A DNA stretch of 64,000 nt from Thauera propionica (GTDB lineage: Bacteria; Pseudomonadota; Gammaproteobacteria; Burkholderiales; Rhodocyclaceae). Both the position numbers and the translations under genes were made by a program. Under the pieces are notes generated by a model. That model did no database searches, was not told the DNA's origin, and was given only the letters and a program-made list of their open reading frames with translations. This document shows, in pieces, positions 17,309 to 29,528 of this stretch. The stretch is from positions 62,001 through 126,000 of the forward strand of contig NZ_NOIH01000010.1 in NCBI RefSeq assembly GCF_002245655.1. The letters are read 5' to 3'. Numbering within the stretch: position 1 is the stretch's first letter; every line of letters begins with the position of its first letter.

Positions 17309-19327
17309 TCAGAAGTCGCGGCCGAGCTTGCGGTACAGCGTGTTGCGCGCAATGCCCAGCGCCCGGGCGGCCGCGGACACGTTGCCGTCGTACTCGGCCA
17401 GCACCCGCAGGATCGTGTCCTCCTGCACGTCCTTCAGCCGCTGGCCACGTGTCTTCGGCGGGGTGCATCCGACCGGCGGCGTCAGACGCGCGGGCGCGGG
17501 CAAGCCCTCCGCCGTGGTCGCCTCGGCGCTGAAGATCTCCTCCGGCAGATGGCGCGGCTGGATCACGTCCTCGTCGTCGTCGAGCAAGGCCAGCGCTACC
17601 CGCAGCACGTTCTGCAACTGGCGGATGTTGCCGGGCCAGGCGTAGCGCTCGAAGAAACGCATGACTTCATCGCTCACCGTGACGCTGCCCGGCGCGCGGC
17701 CATCCAGGTCTTCGTCGATGAGGCGCTCGACGATGATTCGGATGTCACTGCGCTCGCGCAGTGGCGGCAGATAGACCGTCAGGCCATTGACGCGGTAATA
17801 CAGGTCCTCGCGGAAGCTGCCCGCCTTGACCGACTCGCTCAGCACCCGGTGCGTGGCGCACACCAGCGCGATATCCACCGGCACCGCCTCGCTGGCGCCT
17901 ATCGGCAGCACGCGCCGCTCCTGCAGCACGCGCAGCAGCCGGGCCTGCATCGACAACGGCATGTCGCCGATCTCGTCGAGAAACAGCGTGCCGCCGTGCG
18001 CCTGCTGGATACGGCCGACCGCCCCCTCGCGCCGCGCGCCGGTGAAGGCGCCGCCGACGTAGCCGAACAGTTCGGACTCGATCAGGTTCTCCGGGATGGC
18101 CGCGCAGTTCAGCGCGACGAAAGGGCCGCTCGCGCGCGGCCCGCTGTTGTGGCAGGCCTGGGCCAGCAGTTCCTTGCCCACGCCCGATTCTCCCTGGATC
18201 AGCAGCGGGATGTTGCGCCCGATGACCTTGCCGGCGCGGTCGAGCGCCAGTTGCAGCGCGGCATCGCCGGTAGCGAGGTGTTCGAGCGTGATGCGTCCCT
18301 CCGCCGCAACGGCAGTGGTCCGGGCACGCGCAGTGGCCCGCGACGCGGTCGAACGCGCCGGAGACGACACCGCCGAACGCGACAGGTGAAACGCCATGCT
18401 TGCCCGTGCGCGCGCGAAGACCACCGCACCATTGCGCAACTCGAGCTCGAGCAAGGCTTCGGGCGAACGCGCCGCGCGATCGAGCATCGTCCCCAGTGCC
18501 GTGCGGAACAGATTGGCGAAGCCGCCGAGGCTGGTGCAAGGGCGTTCGTCGATGCCCAGCAGGGCGCGCGCAAGACGATCCGCGCCCATGATCTCGCCCT
18601 CGCCCGACACAGCAAGCAGGCCTTCCTGCAGGCCGCCCACGCCTTCGGGCCGGTCGTGGAACGCAATCAGGATGTGACGGGCGTGGTCGGCCTCGAACAG
18701 CCTGCGCTCCAGCAGCCCCGCGCCGACCCGAGCGAGCCCGAGCGTATGCGGCTGGTAGGCGCGCTGGTCGCCGGAGATATCCAGCACGCCCAGCATCTGC
18801 CCGCAGGGATCGAAGATCGGCGCCGCACTGCAGGTGAGGATGCTGTTGCGCTGCAGATAGTGCTCGCCGCCAAAGATCTCCACCGGACTGCGTTCGATCA
18901 GGGCGGAGCCGACGGCGTTGGTGCCACGGTGCTTCTCGCTCCAGTCCGCCCCCGGCTGCAAGGCGACACGGCTGGCGCTGTCAACGAAGCCGGGATCGCC
19001 AATGGCGTGCAGGATCATCCCTTGGGCGTCGGCCAGCACCACCATGCTGCCGGAGGCACGGATCTGCTCGTAGAGATGCTCCATGACGCCGCTCGCGTGG
19101 CTCAGCAGGCGGCCGTTGCGTTCCCGTGCCATCGCAAATTCGCTACGCGTCGCGTTGTCGACCCGCCTCATGTCGCACTCGTCGAGTCCGCTCTTGCGGC
19201 AACGCTGCCACGAACGCATCACCGGGGCGGGCAGGCCCGCTTCCGGCACCCGCCCGAGTTCGAAGAATTGCCGCCGCAAGGACTCCAGCGCGGCAGCCTG
19301 CGCAGCCCGCGTGAGGGTCTGACCCAT
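17309..19327 (-). CDS. Sigma-54-dependent activator, AcoR-type
   Basis: A 672-aa transcription activator of the GAF-AAA+-Fis type. The N-terminal domain has the AcoR-like PVMRSWQRCRKSGLD segment and a GAF sensor region (about residues 60-220). The AAA+ domain has Walker A (GESGVGKE), the sigma-54-contacting GAFTGA loop and Walker B (LFLDEIGD). A Fis-type helix-turn-helix ends the protein. The ATG at 19327 was chosen because GTGGAGA precedes it; an ATG at 19396 lacks a ribosome site. It has its own sigma-54 promoter and upstream repeats, so autoactivation is likely. Probable targets are aor, exaC, pedF and the PQQ dehydrogenase. The effector is unknown, perhaps an alcohol or aldehyde. Confidence 0.92.
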   Translation of the reverse strand: MGQTLTRAAQAAALESLRRQFFELGRVPEAGLPAPVMRSWQRCRKSGLDECDMRRVDNATRSEFAMARERNGRLLSHASGVMEHLYEQIRASGSMVVLADAQGMILHAIGDPGFVDSASRVALQPGADWSEKHRGTNAVGSALIERSPVEIFGGEHYLQRNSILTCSAAPIFDPCGQMLGVLDISGDQRAYQPHTLGLARVGAGLLERRLFEADHARHILIAFHDRPEGVGGLQEGLLAVSGEGEIMGADRLARALLGIDERPCTSLGGFANLFRTALGTMLDRAARSPEALLELELRNGAVVFARARASMAFHLSRSAVSSPARSTASRATARARTTAVAAEGRITLEHLATGDAALQLALDRAGKVIGRNIPLLIQGESGVGKELLAQACHNSGPRASGPFVALNCAAIPENLIESELFGYVGGAFTGARREGAVGRIQQAHGGTLFLDEIGDMPLSMQARLLRVLQERRVLPIGASEAVPVDIALVCATHRVLSESVKAGSFREDLYYRVNGLTVYLPPLRERSDIRIIVERLIDEDLDGRAPGSVTVSDEVMRFFERYAWPGNIRQLQNVLRVALALLDDDEDVIQPRHLPEEIFSAEATTAEGLPAPARLTPPVGCTPPKTRGQRLKDVQEDTILRVLAEYDGNVSAAARALGIARNTLYRKLGRDF

Positions 19328-19450
19328 GCTCTTGTCTCCACCATCGGCCGCTGCACCGTGCGTGATCGCCGGCACTGCCACCTGTCCTTTGGACATTGTT
19401 CGGACCGGATCGCGTCACGTGGATGCTTCCGATTCTTTGTAGGAGAGTAA

Positions 19451-19466
19451 TGCAAGACCCTTGCCA
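19451..19466 (-). promoter_or_regulatory. Sigma-54 promoter of the activator gene
   Basis: On the minus strand, TGGCAAGGGTCTTGCA has GG and GC separated by 10 nt and an almost complete -24/-12 consensus. The start would lie near 19440, about 110 nt before the chosen ATG. Confidence 0.8.
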
Positions 19467-19496
19467 GCAGTGCACGGTTGCGTCCTGCGTGCGCCA

Positions 19497-19547
19497 TGGA
19501 GCACATGGAGCAAATCATGAATTGCTCCATGTGCTCCATATGCTCCA
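19497..19547. promoter_or_regulatory. Activator-site cluster upstream of the regulator
   Basis: A central palindrome TGGAGCAA-N8-TTGCTCCA (19506-19529) is flanked by further copies of the half-site: TGGAGCA at 19497-19503 and TGCTCCA at 19532-19538 and 19541-19547. It starts 31 bp beyond the -24 box of the activator gene, in the position of a sigma-54 upstream activating sequence. Confidence 0.75.
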
Positions 19548-19567
19548 AGCTGGCAACACAGAGACGA

Positions 19568-19948
19568 TCAGCGGCCCCGCAAGCGGTCCTCGCTGAGGAT
19601 GTCCGCCATCTCCGCATCGTCGAACAGCCGAGACCGGGTGTGAAAGGCCTTGCCGGTGTTGCCTTCCAGCGAGAAGGTGCCACCGTGCCCGTCGACGACG
19701 TCGATGATCAGTTGCGTGTGCTTCCAGTATTCGTACTGCGATGCGCTGATGTAGAACGGCACGCCGCCGATGTCGCCCAGATGCACGTCGTGGGGGCCGA
19801 TCGTGAGGTCGGTGGGCAGGTAGCAGTTCGCCGCGCTGTTGTCGCAACAGCCGCCGGACTGGTGGAACATCAGCTCGGGGCCATACTCGGCCTTGAGCTG
19901 CGCGATCAGCTCCAGCGCCGCCGGCGTGGCAATGACGCGTTCGACCAT
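19568..19948 (-). CDS. DUF779 domain protein
   Basis: A 126-aa cytosolic protein of the DUF779 family, which regularly follows AcoD/ExaC-type aldehyde dehydrogenases. The sequence has the family segment MFHQSGGCCDNSAANCY with adjacent cysteines (about residues 27-42), which look suited to metal or thiol chemistry, and the later SQYEYWKHTQLIIDVV strand. Start at 19948 is supported by GGAGG upstream; an in-frame extension to 20257 overlaps exaC and is not real. It is 89 bp downstream of exaC on the same strand and probably co-transcribed. Its biochemical role is not known to me. Confidence 0.9.
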   Translation of the reverse strand: MVERVIATPAALELIAQLKAEYGPELMFHQSGGCCDNSAANCYLPTDLTIGPHDVHLGDIGGVPFYISASQYEYWKHTQLIIDVVDGHGGTFSLEGNTGKAFHTRSRLFDDAEMADILSEDRLRGR

Positions 19949-20037
19949 GGCTTCGTCCTCCGCAATGCAAAAAAGGGGGCGGTTGCCCGCCCCCGAGGAG
20001 ATGCCCCGGACAGGGCATGGGGAGAGAGGACGGTCGC

Positions 20038-21558
<1,521 letters not shown>

Positions 21559-21613
21559 TCTCAGTCTCCTCGTGTGATGTGTAAGCGGGCGTCGAACGCC
21601 ACAATCAACATTC

Positions 21614-21629
21614 AGCACGGGCCGTGCCA
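21614..21629 (-). promoter_or_regulatory. Sigma-54 promoter of exaC
   Basis: On the minus strand, TGGCACGGCCCGTGCT keeps the complete TGGCACG -24 block and the invariant GC 10 nt after GG. The start would fall near 21603, giving a leader of about 45 nt before the ATG at 21558. Confidence 0.85.
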
Positions 21630-21698
21630 GGAAAAACTCACCTTTAAATATCAATTACTTAGAATTTTCTCACGGTTATTCTGCTGTTTCGCCCGCAT

Positions 21699-21835
21699 TT
21701 GGAGCACGTCAGTCCTGAACACCTGCTCCAGAAGACCGATGTCGATGGAGCAGTCATACGGCTGCTCCACGGTGCTCCATCCCGCCCCGAGGTAGCAGGT
21801 GCTCCGGAGGCGTACGGAACGCATGGAGCACAGCG
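21699..21835. promoter_or_regulatory. Activator-site cluster between exaC and pedF
   Basis: At least six TGGAGCA/TGCTCCA half-sites lie here. The best is TGGAGCAG-N8-CTGCTCCA at 21746-21769, with the same 8-8-8 geometry as the site upstream of the activator gene. Others are near 21700, 21724, 21772, 21800 and 21824. They lie between two divergent sigma-54 promoters and can serve both. Confidence 0.75.
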
Positions 21836-21957
21836 CGCCTGTCTCTGCCGCCGCTCGTACATCACCCATCGGCGATCTCCCGACGCACCGCAAAGCGCTC
21901 CAGCACAGGCCTTGCGGCACGGGCGCCCGGTTCCTGCGCTCAAGGTTGGCATCCGAG

Positions 21958-21973
21958 TGGCACAGCCATTGCA
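21958..21973 (+). promoter_or_regulatory. Sigma-54 promoter of pedF
   Basis: TGGCACAGCCATTGCA is nearly the full -24/-12 consensus, with GG and GC 10 nt apart. The start would be near 21984, about 75 nt before the pedF ATG. With the exaC promoter and the repeat cluster it fills the 500-bp gap between the two genes; no further gene is seen in that gap. Confidence 0.88.
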
Positions 21974-22058
21974 CCCCTGCGGCAGGCCGGCCGTCGCGGG
22001 GTCGAGACTTCGCTCCCGCGGCTGCTCCAGATCATCCAGTACAACAACGGAGGAAGAC

Positions 22059-22496
22059 ATGACCCAATCCCACAAGCGACTCCACAGCCTGCGAACGGCA
22101 ACCCTCGCAGCCGCACTGTCGGTCAGCGCCGCCCTCGTCCATGCCCACGGCGACGTCACGCCGCAGGCGGTCGACACCTCGGCGCTCAAGCAGATCGGCG
22201 GTGACTGGCTGGAACAGAACCCCTACCGCCAGAACGCCGACGCCATCCGCATCGGCGACTCGGCCTACAACCAGAACTGTGCCCGCTGCCACGGCCTCGG
22301 CGGGGTTTCCGGCGGCATCGCGCCCGACCTGCGCATGCTGCCGCTCGGCGACGAAGGCGACGAGTACTTCATCCAGCGCATCCGCAACGGCGTGACCCGC
22401 AACGGCGCGGTCTACATGCCGCCGTTCGAGGGCACGCTGACGCAGGAGGCGATGTGGGCGATCCGCGCCTGGCTGGAGACCGTCCATGAAGAATGA
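22059..22496 (+). CDS. pedF: Cytochrome c-550 PedF
   Basis: A 145-aa periplasmic monohaem cytochrome c of the PedF type, the electron acceptor for PQQ alcohol dehydrogenases. A signal peptide ends near AHAH (about residue 30). One CxxCH haem site (CARCHG) lies near residue 71, and the distal Met ligand is probably in the VYMPPFEG segment. The ATG at 22059 follows GGAGGAAG. It overlaps the next gene by 11 nt. Its sigma-54 promoter and repeats link it to the PQQ dehydrogenase at 37.4 kb, which has the same kind of promoter. Confidence 0.92.
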   Translation: MTQSHKRLHSLRTATLAAALSVSAALVHAHGDVTPQAVDTSALKQIGGDWLEQNPYRQNADAIRIGDSAYNQNCARCHGLGGVSGGIAPDLRMLPLGDEGDEYFIQRIRNGVTRNGAVYMPPFEGTLTQEAMWAIRAWLETVHEE

Positions 22497-23343
22497 GCGC
22501 CGCCGCCTCCTGCTGGCCGCCGGCGCCGTACTCGCCCAGGCCGCCCTGCCCGGCGCGGCCCGTGCGCTGGCCGCCGACACCGCTTTCGAAACGCAGCAAC
22601 CGGGGGCGCTTCGAATCGCCCTGTATGCCGACTTCCCGCCCTACTCGGCGCGCGGCAAGGGCGTGGATGTCGCGCTCGGCAAGGCGCTGGCCGAAAAGCT
22701 CGGACTGCGCGCCGAATTCGTCGAGTTTCCCCCCGGCGAGGATATGGGCGACGACCTGCGCAACATGGTGTGGCGCGGCCACTACCTCGGCACGCGCCCG
22801 GGCGACGTGATGCTGCACGTGCCCGTCGATGCTCGCTTTGCCGCACAGCACGACAAGGTGCGGATCTTCGGCCCCTACCACCTCGAGACCATGGCCATCG
22901 CCCGCAACCCGGCACGCGTGCCACCGGTCGCGGGATCGGCCGCGGTGGGGCTGGAGGTCTTCACCCGCGAAGCGATCGGCGCCGAAGTGGATACCCATGC
23001 CAGCGACTTCCTGCTCCACGTGCTGAACGGCCGCCTGCGTGAGCAGGTGCGGCACTACCGCAGCGCAGCCGAAGCCGTCGAGGCGATGCGGCGCGGCGAG
23101 ATCGCTGCCGTGATGGGCACGCACACCGAACTGCAGGGCGCGCTGGGGGGCGACGGCGCCTTCGCGCTCGACCGCCTGACCTTGCCCGAGATGCGCGCCA
23201 GCCAATGGCCGATCGGCATGGCGGTGAAGGCCGACGCCGGACCGCTGGCCGATGCGCTGGCCCGCGCACTCGCCGAGTTGCAGCGCTCGGGTGCGCTCGC
23301 CCGGCTGTATGCCGAACATGGCCTGAACCTCAACACGCCCTGA
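22486..23343 (+). CDS. Quinoprotein-associated periplasmic binding protein (XoxJ/MxaJ-like)
   Basis: A 285-aa type-2 periplasmic binding-fold protein. It starts with a Tat-like or Sec signal (KNERRRLLLAAGAVLAQAALPGAA) and continues with the LRIALYADFPPYS strand typical of the group. Members accompany methanol and ethanol quinoproteins (MxaJ, XoxJ) and are thought to help activate the dehydrogenase rather than feed an ABC transporter; no permease or ATPase is adjacent. The start overlaps the end of pedF, indicating co-translation. The assignment to the quinoprotein-associated subfamily rests on context and overall similarity. Confidence 0.85.
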   Translation: MKNERRRLLLAAGAVLAQAALPGAARALAADTAFETQQPGALRIALYADFPPYSARGKGVDVALGKALAEKLGLRAEFVEFPPGEDMGDDLRNMVWRGHYLGTRPGDVMLHVPVDARFAAQHDKVRIFGPYHLETMAIARNPARVPPVAGSAAVGLEVFTREAIGAEVDTHASDFLLHVLNGRLREQVRHYRSAAEAVEAMRRGEIAAVMGTHTELQGALGGDGAFALDRLTLPEMRASQWPIGMAVKADAGPLADALARALAELQRSGALARLYAEHGLNLNTP

Positions 23344-23397
23344 CACAACGCACTTTCCACCCGCAGCAAAACCACAACATCAAGAGGAGACAACACG

Positions 23398-24291
23398 ATG
23401 AACCCACCCAGGCACCTGCGCACCGCTCTCGCCCGCACCGCCCTCGCCGGCTGTGCGCTGGCCGCGTCCGGCGCCGCCTCGGCCCTCGACGTCGATGCCG
23501 GCGACTACACCGCGCTGCCCGAAGGCACCCAACTCGCGCTGGTGTACTACCAGCACGCCGACATCGACCACCTGTACGCCGACGGCCGCAAGGGGCCGGG
23601 CAAGCTCAGCACCGATGCGGCATTGTTCCGCTACGTCTATTTCACCCGCATCGGCGACTACGTCATCGACCCGCAGATCATCGTCCCCTACGTCGGCATC
23701 GACGCCAAGGGCGCGCTGGCCGATGCCGGCGTCAACAGCCCGAGCGGCTTCGGCGACACCCTGCTCGGCGCCACGCTGTGGCTGCACAACGATCCGAAGG
23801 CGGGCGACTACTTCGGCCTCACCTATTTCCTGTCGGTACCCACCGGCGACTACGACCGCAACGACGCCCTCAACATCGGCGCCGACCGCTACAGCCACAT
23901 CCTGCAGGCCGGCTACATCAAGCGCCTGAGCCCGAAATGGACGATGGACCTGGTGCTGGACGCCACGATTCACGGCGACAACAAGAGGGCCAACGCCGCC
24001 GGCGACACGCTGGAGCAGGACACGACCTGGCAAGCCCAGGCCTGGCTGCGCTACCACGTATCCGACGCGCTCGACCTGCGTGCCAGCGTGTCGCGCTACT
24101 GGGGCGGCGAGACGAAGCTGGGCGGCGTGTCGCAGGACGATGAAACGAACCGCTCGAAGTTCACGATTGGCGCGGCATGGTTCGTCGAACCCAGCCTGCA
24201 GCTGATCGCCAACGTCGGCCGCGACATCTCGGTGGACAACGGCGCCAAGGAAGACAGCCGGCTCAATCTGCGCTTGCTGAAGGTGTTCTGA
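23398..24291 (+). CDS. Outer-membrane MetA-type transporter-like protein
   Basis: A 297-aa protein with a signal peptide (cleavage near residue 30, ASA-L) followed by alternating short amphipathic strands and turns, typical of a beta-barrel. It resembles the phenol-degradation meta-pathway (MetA) transporter-like group, members of which often sit beside PQQ alcohol dehydrogenase genes. Repeated Y-G/W-D turn motifs and a terminal aromatic (Phe) fit outer-membrane insertion. It follows the binding-protein gene by 54 bp and is probably in the pedF operon. Uptake of the alcohol substrate is possible but unproven. Confidence 0.8.
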   Translation: MNPPRHLRTALARTALAGCALAASGAASALDVDAGDYTALPEGTQLALVYYQHADIDHLYADGRKGPGKLSTDAALFRYVYFTRIGDYVIDPQIIVPYVGIDAKGALADAGVNSPSGFGDTLLGATLWLHNDPKAGDYFGLTYFLSVPTGDYDRNDALNIGADRYSHILQAGYIKRLSPKWTMDLVLDATIHGDNKRANAAGDTLEQDTTWQAQAWLRYHVSDALDLRASVSRYWGGETKLGGVSQDDETNRSKFTIGAAWFVEPSLQLIANVGRDISVDNGAKEDSRLNLRLLKVF

Positions 24292-24328
24292 GCGCCCGTC
24301 GGCGGATCATGCATCGGTCCGCCCCACT

Positions 24329-24360
24329 CTGCACGGGCCGCAAGCCTACAGCCCGTGCAG
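24329..24360. terminator. Convergent stem-loop after the pedF operon
   Basis: CTGCACGGGC (24329-24338) pairs with GCCCGTGCAG (24351-24360); a smaller hairpin GGCGGA/TCCGCC (24301-24323) precedes it. No T-tract follows on either strand. It lies between convergent genes and may act as a weak or factor-dependent terminator. Confidence 0.5.
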
Positions 24361-24381
24361 GGCCTTCTGCCTGGCCGACCT

Positions 24382-24960
24382 TCAGTCGTCCGCGCGCATC
24401 CGCCCAACCACCGTCAGCACATCGCCGTTTGCGCGCAACACCACGATCTCGCCCGAAGCCGGGTAGATGCCGCTGAGCGCGGTGACGTTGACCTGATGCG
24501 TGACGAGCACCAGCGGCCCCTGCGCGGGCACGCCAGATGCCAGCTCGCGCGCGATCAGCGCGCGCACTTCCGCTGTCTGCGCGGCTTCGCGCCCCCCGTC
24601 ACGGAAGAAAGAGTTCAACCCGGCGAAGGGCGTGATCTCACCCAGGCCCAGCATGCGCGCCGTATCGAGGCAGCGGCACCACTGGCTGGAGTACACACGC
24701 GCGGCGGCGATGCCCCGCGCCCGAAACCGCTCGCCGATGCGCCGCGCCTGCTCGCGCCCCGCGGCCGAAAGATTGCGCTGGGTGGCGCAGTCCTCCACCT
24801 TGAACCCGGCCGGATCGCCCACCCCCGGGGCCGTGGCATGACGCATCAGCGCGACATGCCCGCCCCCGCGCAGCGCGGCCCACAGCGTATCGTCCGCCAG
24901 CGCGGGGGCGGATGCGACGAGACCGACAAGGAAGAGGAAGGTGAGGACGAGCGCGTTCAT
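24382..24960 (-). CDS. Exported histidine-phosphatase-family protein
   Basis: A 192-aa protein of the histidine phosphatase (phosphoglycerate mutase-like) superfamily. A signal peptide covers about the first 22 residues (cleavage after ALA). The catalytic RHG-type motif appears as LMRHATAPG near residue 40, with the second His in LVTHQVNVTALSG near residue 155. Export suggests action on a periplasmic or surface phosphate ester; the substrate is unknown. The start codon overlaps the stop of the acyltransferase gene (ATGA), so it is the last gene of a three-gene operon with that gene and the bactofilin-like gene. Confidence 0.88.
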   Translation of the reverse strand: MNALVLTFLFLVGLVASAPALADDTLWAALRGGGHVALMRHATAPGVGDPAGFKVEDCATQRNLSAAGREQARRIGERFRARGIAAARVYSSQWCRCLDTARMLGLGEITPFAGLNSFFRDGGREAAQTAEVRALIARELASGVPAQGPLVLVTHQVNVTALSGIYPASGEIVVLRANGDVLTVVGRMRADD

Positions 24961-25688
24961 GCGTCCTCAGACAGGACAAGACTCGCGGAGTTTTCCGATC
25001 CGCGCAGCAGGCTGCTTGCCTTCGCGCGACCGAGGCTCCAGCGCGCGCCGAACAGGATCATGCGCGTGTTCAGATCCTCCCGCAGGCGAGGCTCGACCTC
25101 GGTCCCAAGGTCATGCAGGCGTTTGTCGACGATGGCGACGTAGCGCAGCGGATGCCGGCGCCCCAATGCGCGCCACAGGGCGTGGGCGCCGACCGACTGG
25201 CGCGCGCCACTGACGAGGCAGATGCCTTGTGCCAGCGCCCATTCATAGACCGCGGTGGCAATGCCGCGCCCCTGGTAAGCAGGAGCGTACTTCGAGTGGG
25301 GGGCCCGCACGTGGCGATCGGTGCGGCGGTCGACTTCAATCAGCCGATTGAAGACGGTGTAGCCGGCGAGGCGGCCTGCGGCGGGGTCCTCGACGTAGAT
25401 GTAATGCTCGCCGTCAGCCTCGCGGTGGCGAAAGATCAGGCCGGGCAAGAGGATGGGCAGCGTGGCGCAGGCGCTCACGGGGTCTGCGGCGGTATGGAGG
25501 CGCCGGTAGAGGGTGTCGAGCTCGGTTTCGATGCTCTCCTCCGGGTGCTGGACGTCGATGCGCAGTTCCATGCGAGCAGCCCGGGCGGGCGCCGGAAGCC
25601 GGCGAAACAGCAGATCGCGCAGCCTGCGCAGCGGTGGCGGCTGCGGGAAGGCACCCGATGCGCGCGGGGAAAGAACCAGTGCGTTCAT
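24957..25688 (-). CDS. GNAT-like N-acyltransferase
   Basis: A 243-aa protein with a GNAT-type acyl-CoA-binding signature (YAPAYQGRGIATAVYEWA) near residues 145-165 and a following GARQSVGAHALWRALGRRH segment. The first 45 residues are basic and Pro-rich. Closest in style to acyltransferases of the N-acyl-amino-acid synthase or autoinducer type, but I cannot assign a substrate. Of two candidate ATGs, the one at 25688 has GGAGG with 8-nt spacing; the one at 25694 is too close. It is 14 bp downstream of the bactofilin-like gene and overlaps the phosphatase gene. Confidence 0.75.
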   Translation of the reverse strand: MNALVLSPRASGAFPQPPPLRRLRDLLFRRLPAPARAARMELRIDVQHPEESIETELDTLYRRLHTAADPVSACATLPILLPGLIFRHREADGEHYIYVEDPAAGRLAGYTVFNRLIEVDRRTDRHVRAPHSKYAPAYQGRGIATAVYEWALAQGICLVSGARQSVGAHALWRALGRRHPLRYVAIVDKRLHDLGTEVEPRLREDLNTRMILFGARWSLGRAKASSLLRGSENSASLVLSEDA

Positions 25689-25702
25689 GTGCATGCCCTC
25701 CC

Positions 25703-26575
25703 TCAGCACGGCGCCGGGCCGGCCCACCAGCCGCTCATCAGCCCTTCGGGCTTCTCCGGCGCGCTGACACGGGCACTGCTTTCCCACGACTCGATCTGCA
25801 CGTCGAGGCCGGCGAATACGCCATAGCCGCTTCCCGCACGGATGCCCTCGCCCGCCTGCAGGCTCTCGCCGGCGCGGATCGCAGCGTCGGCGCTGATCAG
25901 CCCGCCTGCCTTGATGCCCCAGCCCGCCTCCAGATGCATGGCGCCGTGGATCGAACCGCCGGCAGCAATGCCCTGAGCGACGCGGACATTCGCCTCGGCG
26001 CGGATGTCGCCCCCCACCTGCAGCCCCTTGGCGCAACGCAACACACCTTCGCTGTGCAGGTCGAGTCCGATGAAGGCGTTGCCGTCCAGCCGCAGGCGGC
26101 CGCCGCAACGCAGATCCCAGCCGATGCGCGCCTCGCCACCGCAGCGCAGGTCGCCAGCCGACTCCACGCCCCAGCCGGCACGCAGGTCGCCGTCGATGAC
26201 GACACGGCCTTCACCGCGCACATTGCCCTCGACGCGGAGATCGCCGCCGACGATCAGGTCGCCGCCGACGCGCACGCCCCCGTCAACCTGCAGCCCGCCG
26301 CCGACATGCAGCTTGCCCTCGACGTCGACATTGCCGCGCACCTGCAGCGTGCCGGCGAACACGAGGGCATCGGCCTCGATCGCATCGACCACGCGGACCT
26401 CGCCGGTCGGCCCGAACTGCTCGAGCAGCCAGCATGCATCGCCGACGCGGCCAGCGGCCACCATCGTGTCGAGCAGTTCCTGATAATTCCCGCCTTCGTC
26501 GAACTGGCGCACGAACCAGCGGAACCCGTCGGTGCAGGGACGCTTTGCCCTGACAAAACTACGTGTGAGAACCAT
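25703..26575 (-). CDS. Bactofilin-like beta-helix repeat protein
   Basis: A 290-aa protein in which residues about 58-265 are an almost continuous run of short repeats of the form VxGxLxVGG, with hydrophobics at every second position and Gly at turns. This predicts a beta-helix like the bactofilin (DUF583) core but roughly twice as long. The N-terminal 57 residues form a separate small helical domain with conserved Cys, Trp and Phe. There is no signal peptide or membrane segment. It heads an operon with an acyltransferase and an exported phosphatase. A cytoskeletal or scaffold role is inferred from the fold only. Confidence 0.8.
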   Translation of the reverse strand: MVLTRSFVRAKRPCTDGFRWFVRQFDEGGNYQELLDTMVAAGRVGDACWLLEQFGPTGEVRVVDAIEADALVFAGTLQVRGNVDVEGKLHVGGGLQVDGGVRVGGDLIVGGDLRVEGNVRGEGRVVIDGDLRAGWGVESAGDLRCGGEARIGWDLRCGGRLRLDGNAFIGLDLHSEGVLRCAKGLQVGGDIRAEANVRVAQGIAAGGSIHGAMHLEAGWGIKAGGLISADAAIRAGESLQAGEGIRAGSGYGVFAGLDVQIESWESSARVSAPEKPEGLMSGWWAGPAPC

Positions 26576-26807
26576 GAGACATCACCCAAGTGCAGATCTC
26601 CACCGCGCGGTGCGCGGCGATTCGGTTGCAGCCCGGGCTGGGAAAGCGTTCCGCCTGAAAATGTTCTCGTCCCCGAATGAGTCAGGGAAGTGGCCGGTCA
26701 AGGCCTTGAATTGTCGGGGGAGGCTTCAGGTTCCCGCACTGGCTGCACGTTGATCAGGGCACGAACGACATGTGCCCTGGCAAGGTGCCGTGCGGGGTGG
26801 CCTGGGA

Positions 26808-26984
26808 TCAGTCCCGGTTCCGGCCCCGCACGGCCGAGAAAAGCACGGCCGGAGACCCCGTAACCTTGAATGCCTGCGCCAGCCTGAGGGCGTCGCGCGC
26901 CGATTCGGCGCTCAGCCGGCTGCCCACGCGCGGTCCCGCGGCGTCGAGCGCGTGCGAGAACGGGTTCGCAGCGAAAAGCGGCAT
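26808..26984 (-). CDS. Possible small ORF downstream of katG
   Basis: A 58-codon reading frame beginning MPLFAANPF, with an in-frame extension to an ATG at 27032. The C-terminal part has plausible amino-acid composition (Ala/Arg/Leu-rich helix), but there is no good ribosome site and I recognise no family. The TATACT hexamer just upstream is the only support for expression. May be spurious. Confidence 0.25.
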   Translation of the reverse strand: MPLFAANPFSHALDAAGPRVGSRLSAESARDALRLAQAFKVTGSPAVLFSAVRGRNRD

Positions 26985-27089
26985 GGCGAATGGAAAGTAA
27001 TGCAGTGACAAACAGCCCAAAGTATACGCCATAGTCCGCGCCCGGTCCGCCCGCAGCGGCCGAAGCGGATGCGCGCCCCGGAATGAAAA

Positions 27090-27109
27090 GGGGCACCCGA
27101 GGGTGCCCC
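27090..27109 (-). terminator. katG terminator
   Basis: GGGGCACC (27090-27097) pairs with GGTGCCCC (27102-27109) around CGAG. On the minus strand the stem is followed by TTTTCATT, making an intrinsic terminator about 75 bp past the katG stop. Confidence 0.8.
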
Positions 27110-27184
27110 ATGTCGGCTTTCGCCCGCCGTGCGCCGGTCAGCGCGGCCCGGATGGCCGCAGCGACCGGCGCAGGCTCGCCGCGA

Positions 27185-29374
<2,190 letters not shown>

Positions 29375-29528
29375 TCACGTCGTTGGCTGAAGTCCGCGAA
29401 TAACACGATCGCCCCGATTGGGCTCCGGGCCAGGCGCGATCGTTCCCGTTCGCACGCATTCCTTCGTCTTCGTCATCTGCTGCCCACGACCTCAATGTAG
29501 CAAAGCGCCATGGTCGCCACAGCAATGA

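Larger units (their letters stand above)
26576..27184. other. 609-bp intergenic region
   Basis: Gap between the bactofilin-like gene and katG, both on the minus strand. It contains an 8-bp hairpin (26755-26762 with 26772-26779), the katG terminator near 27090-27109, and a TATACT hexamer on the minus strand near 27019-27024. A weak minus-strand reading frame of 58-74 codons lies within 26808-27032. I see no convincing promoter for the bactofilin-like operon. Confidence 0.5.

Noticed and set aside
24958-25688. Identical MNALVL N-termini of the adjacent acyltransferase and phosphatase as a duplication
   Set aside because: The codons differ (for example CTC-GTC-CTC versus CTG-GTT-CTT) and similarity stops after six residues, so coincidence is likely.
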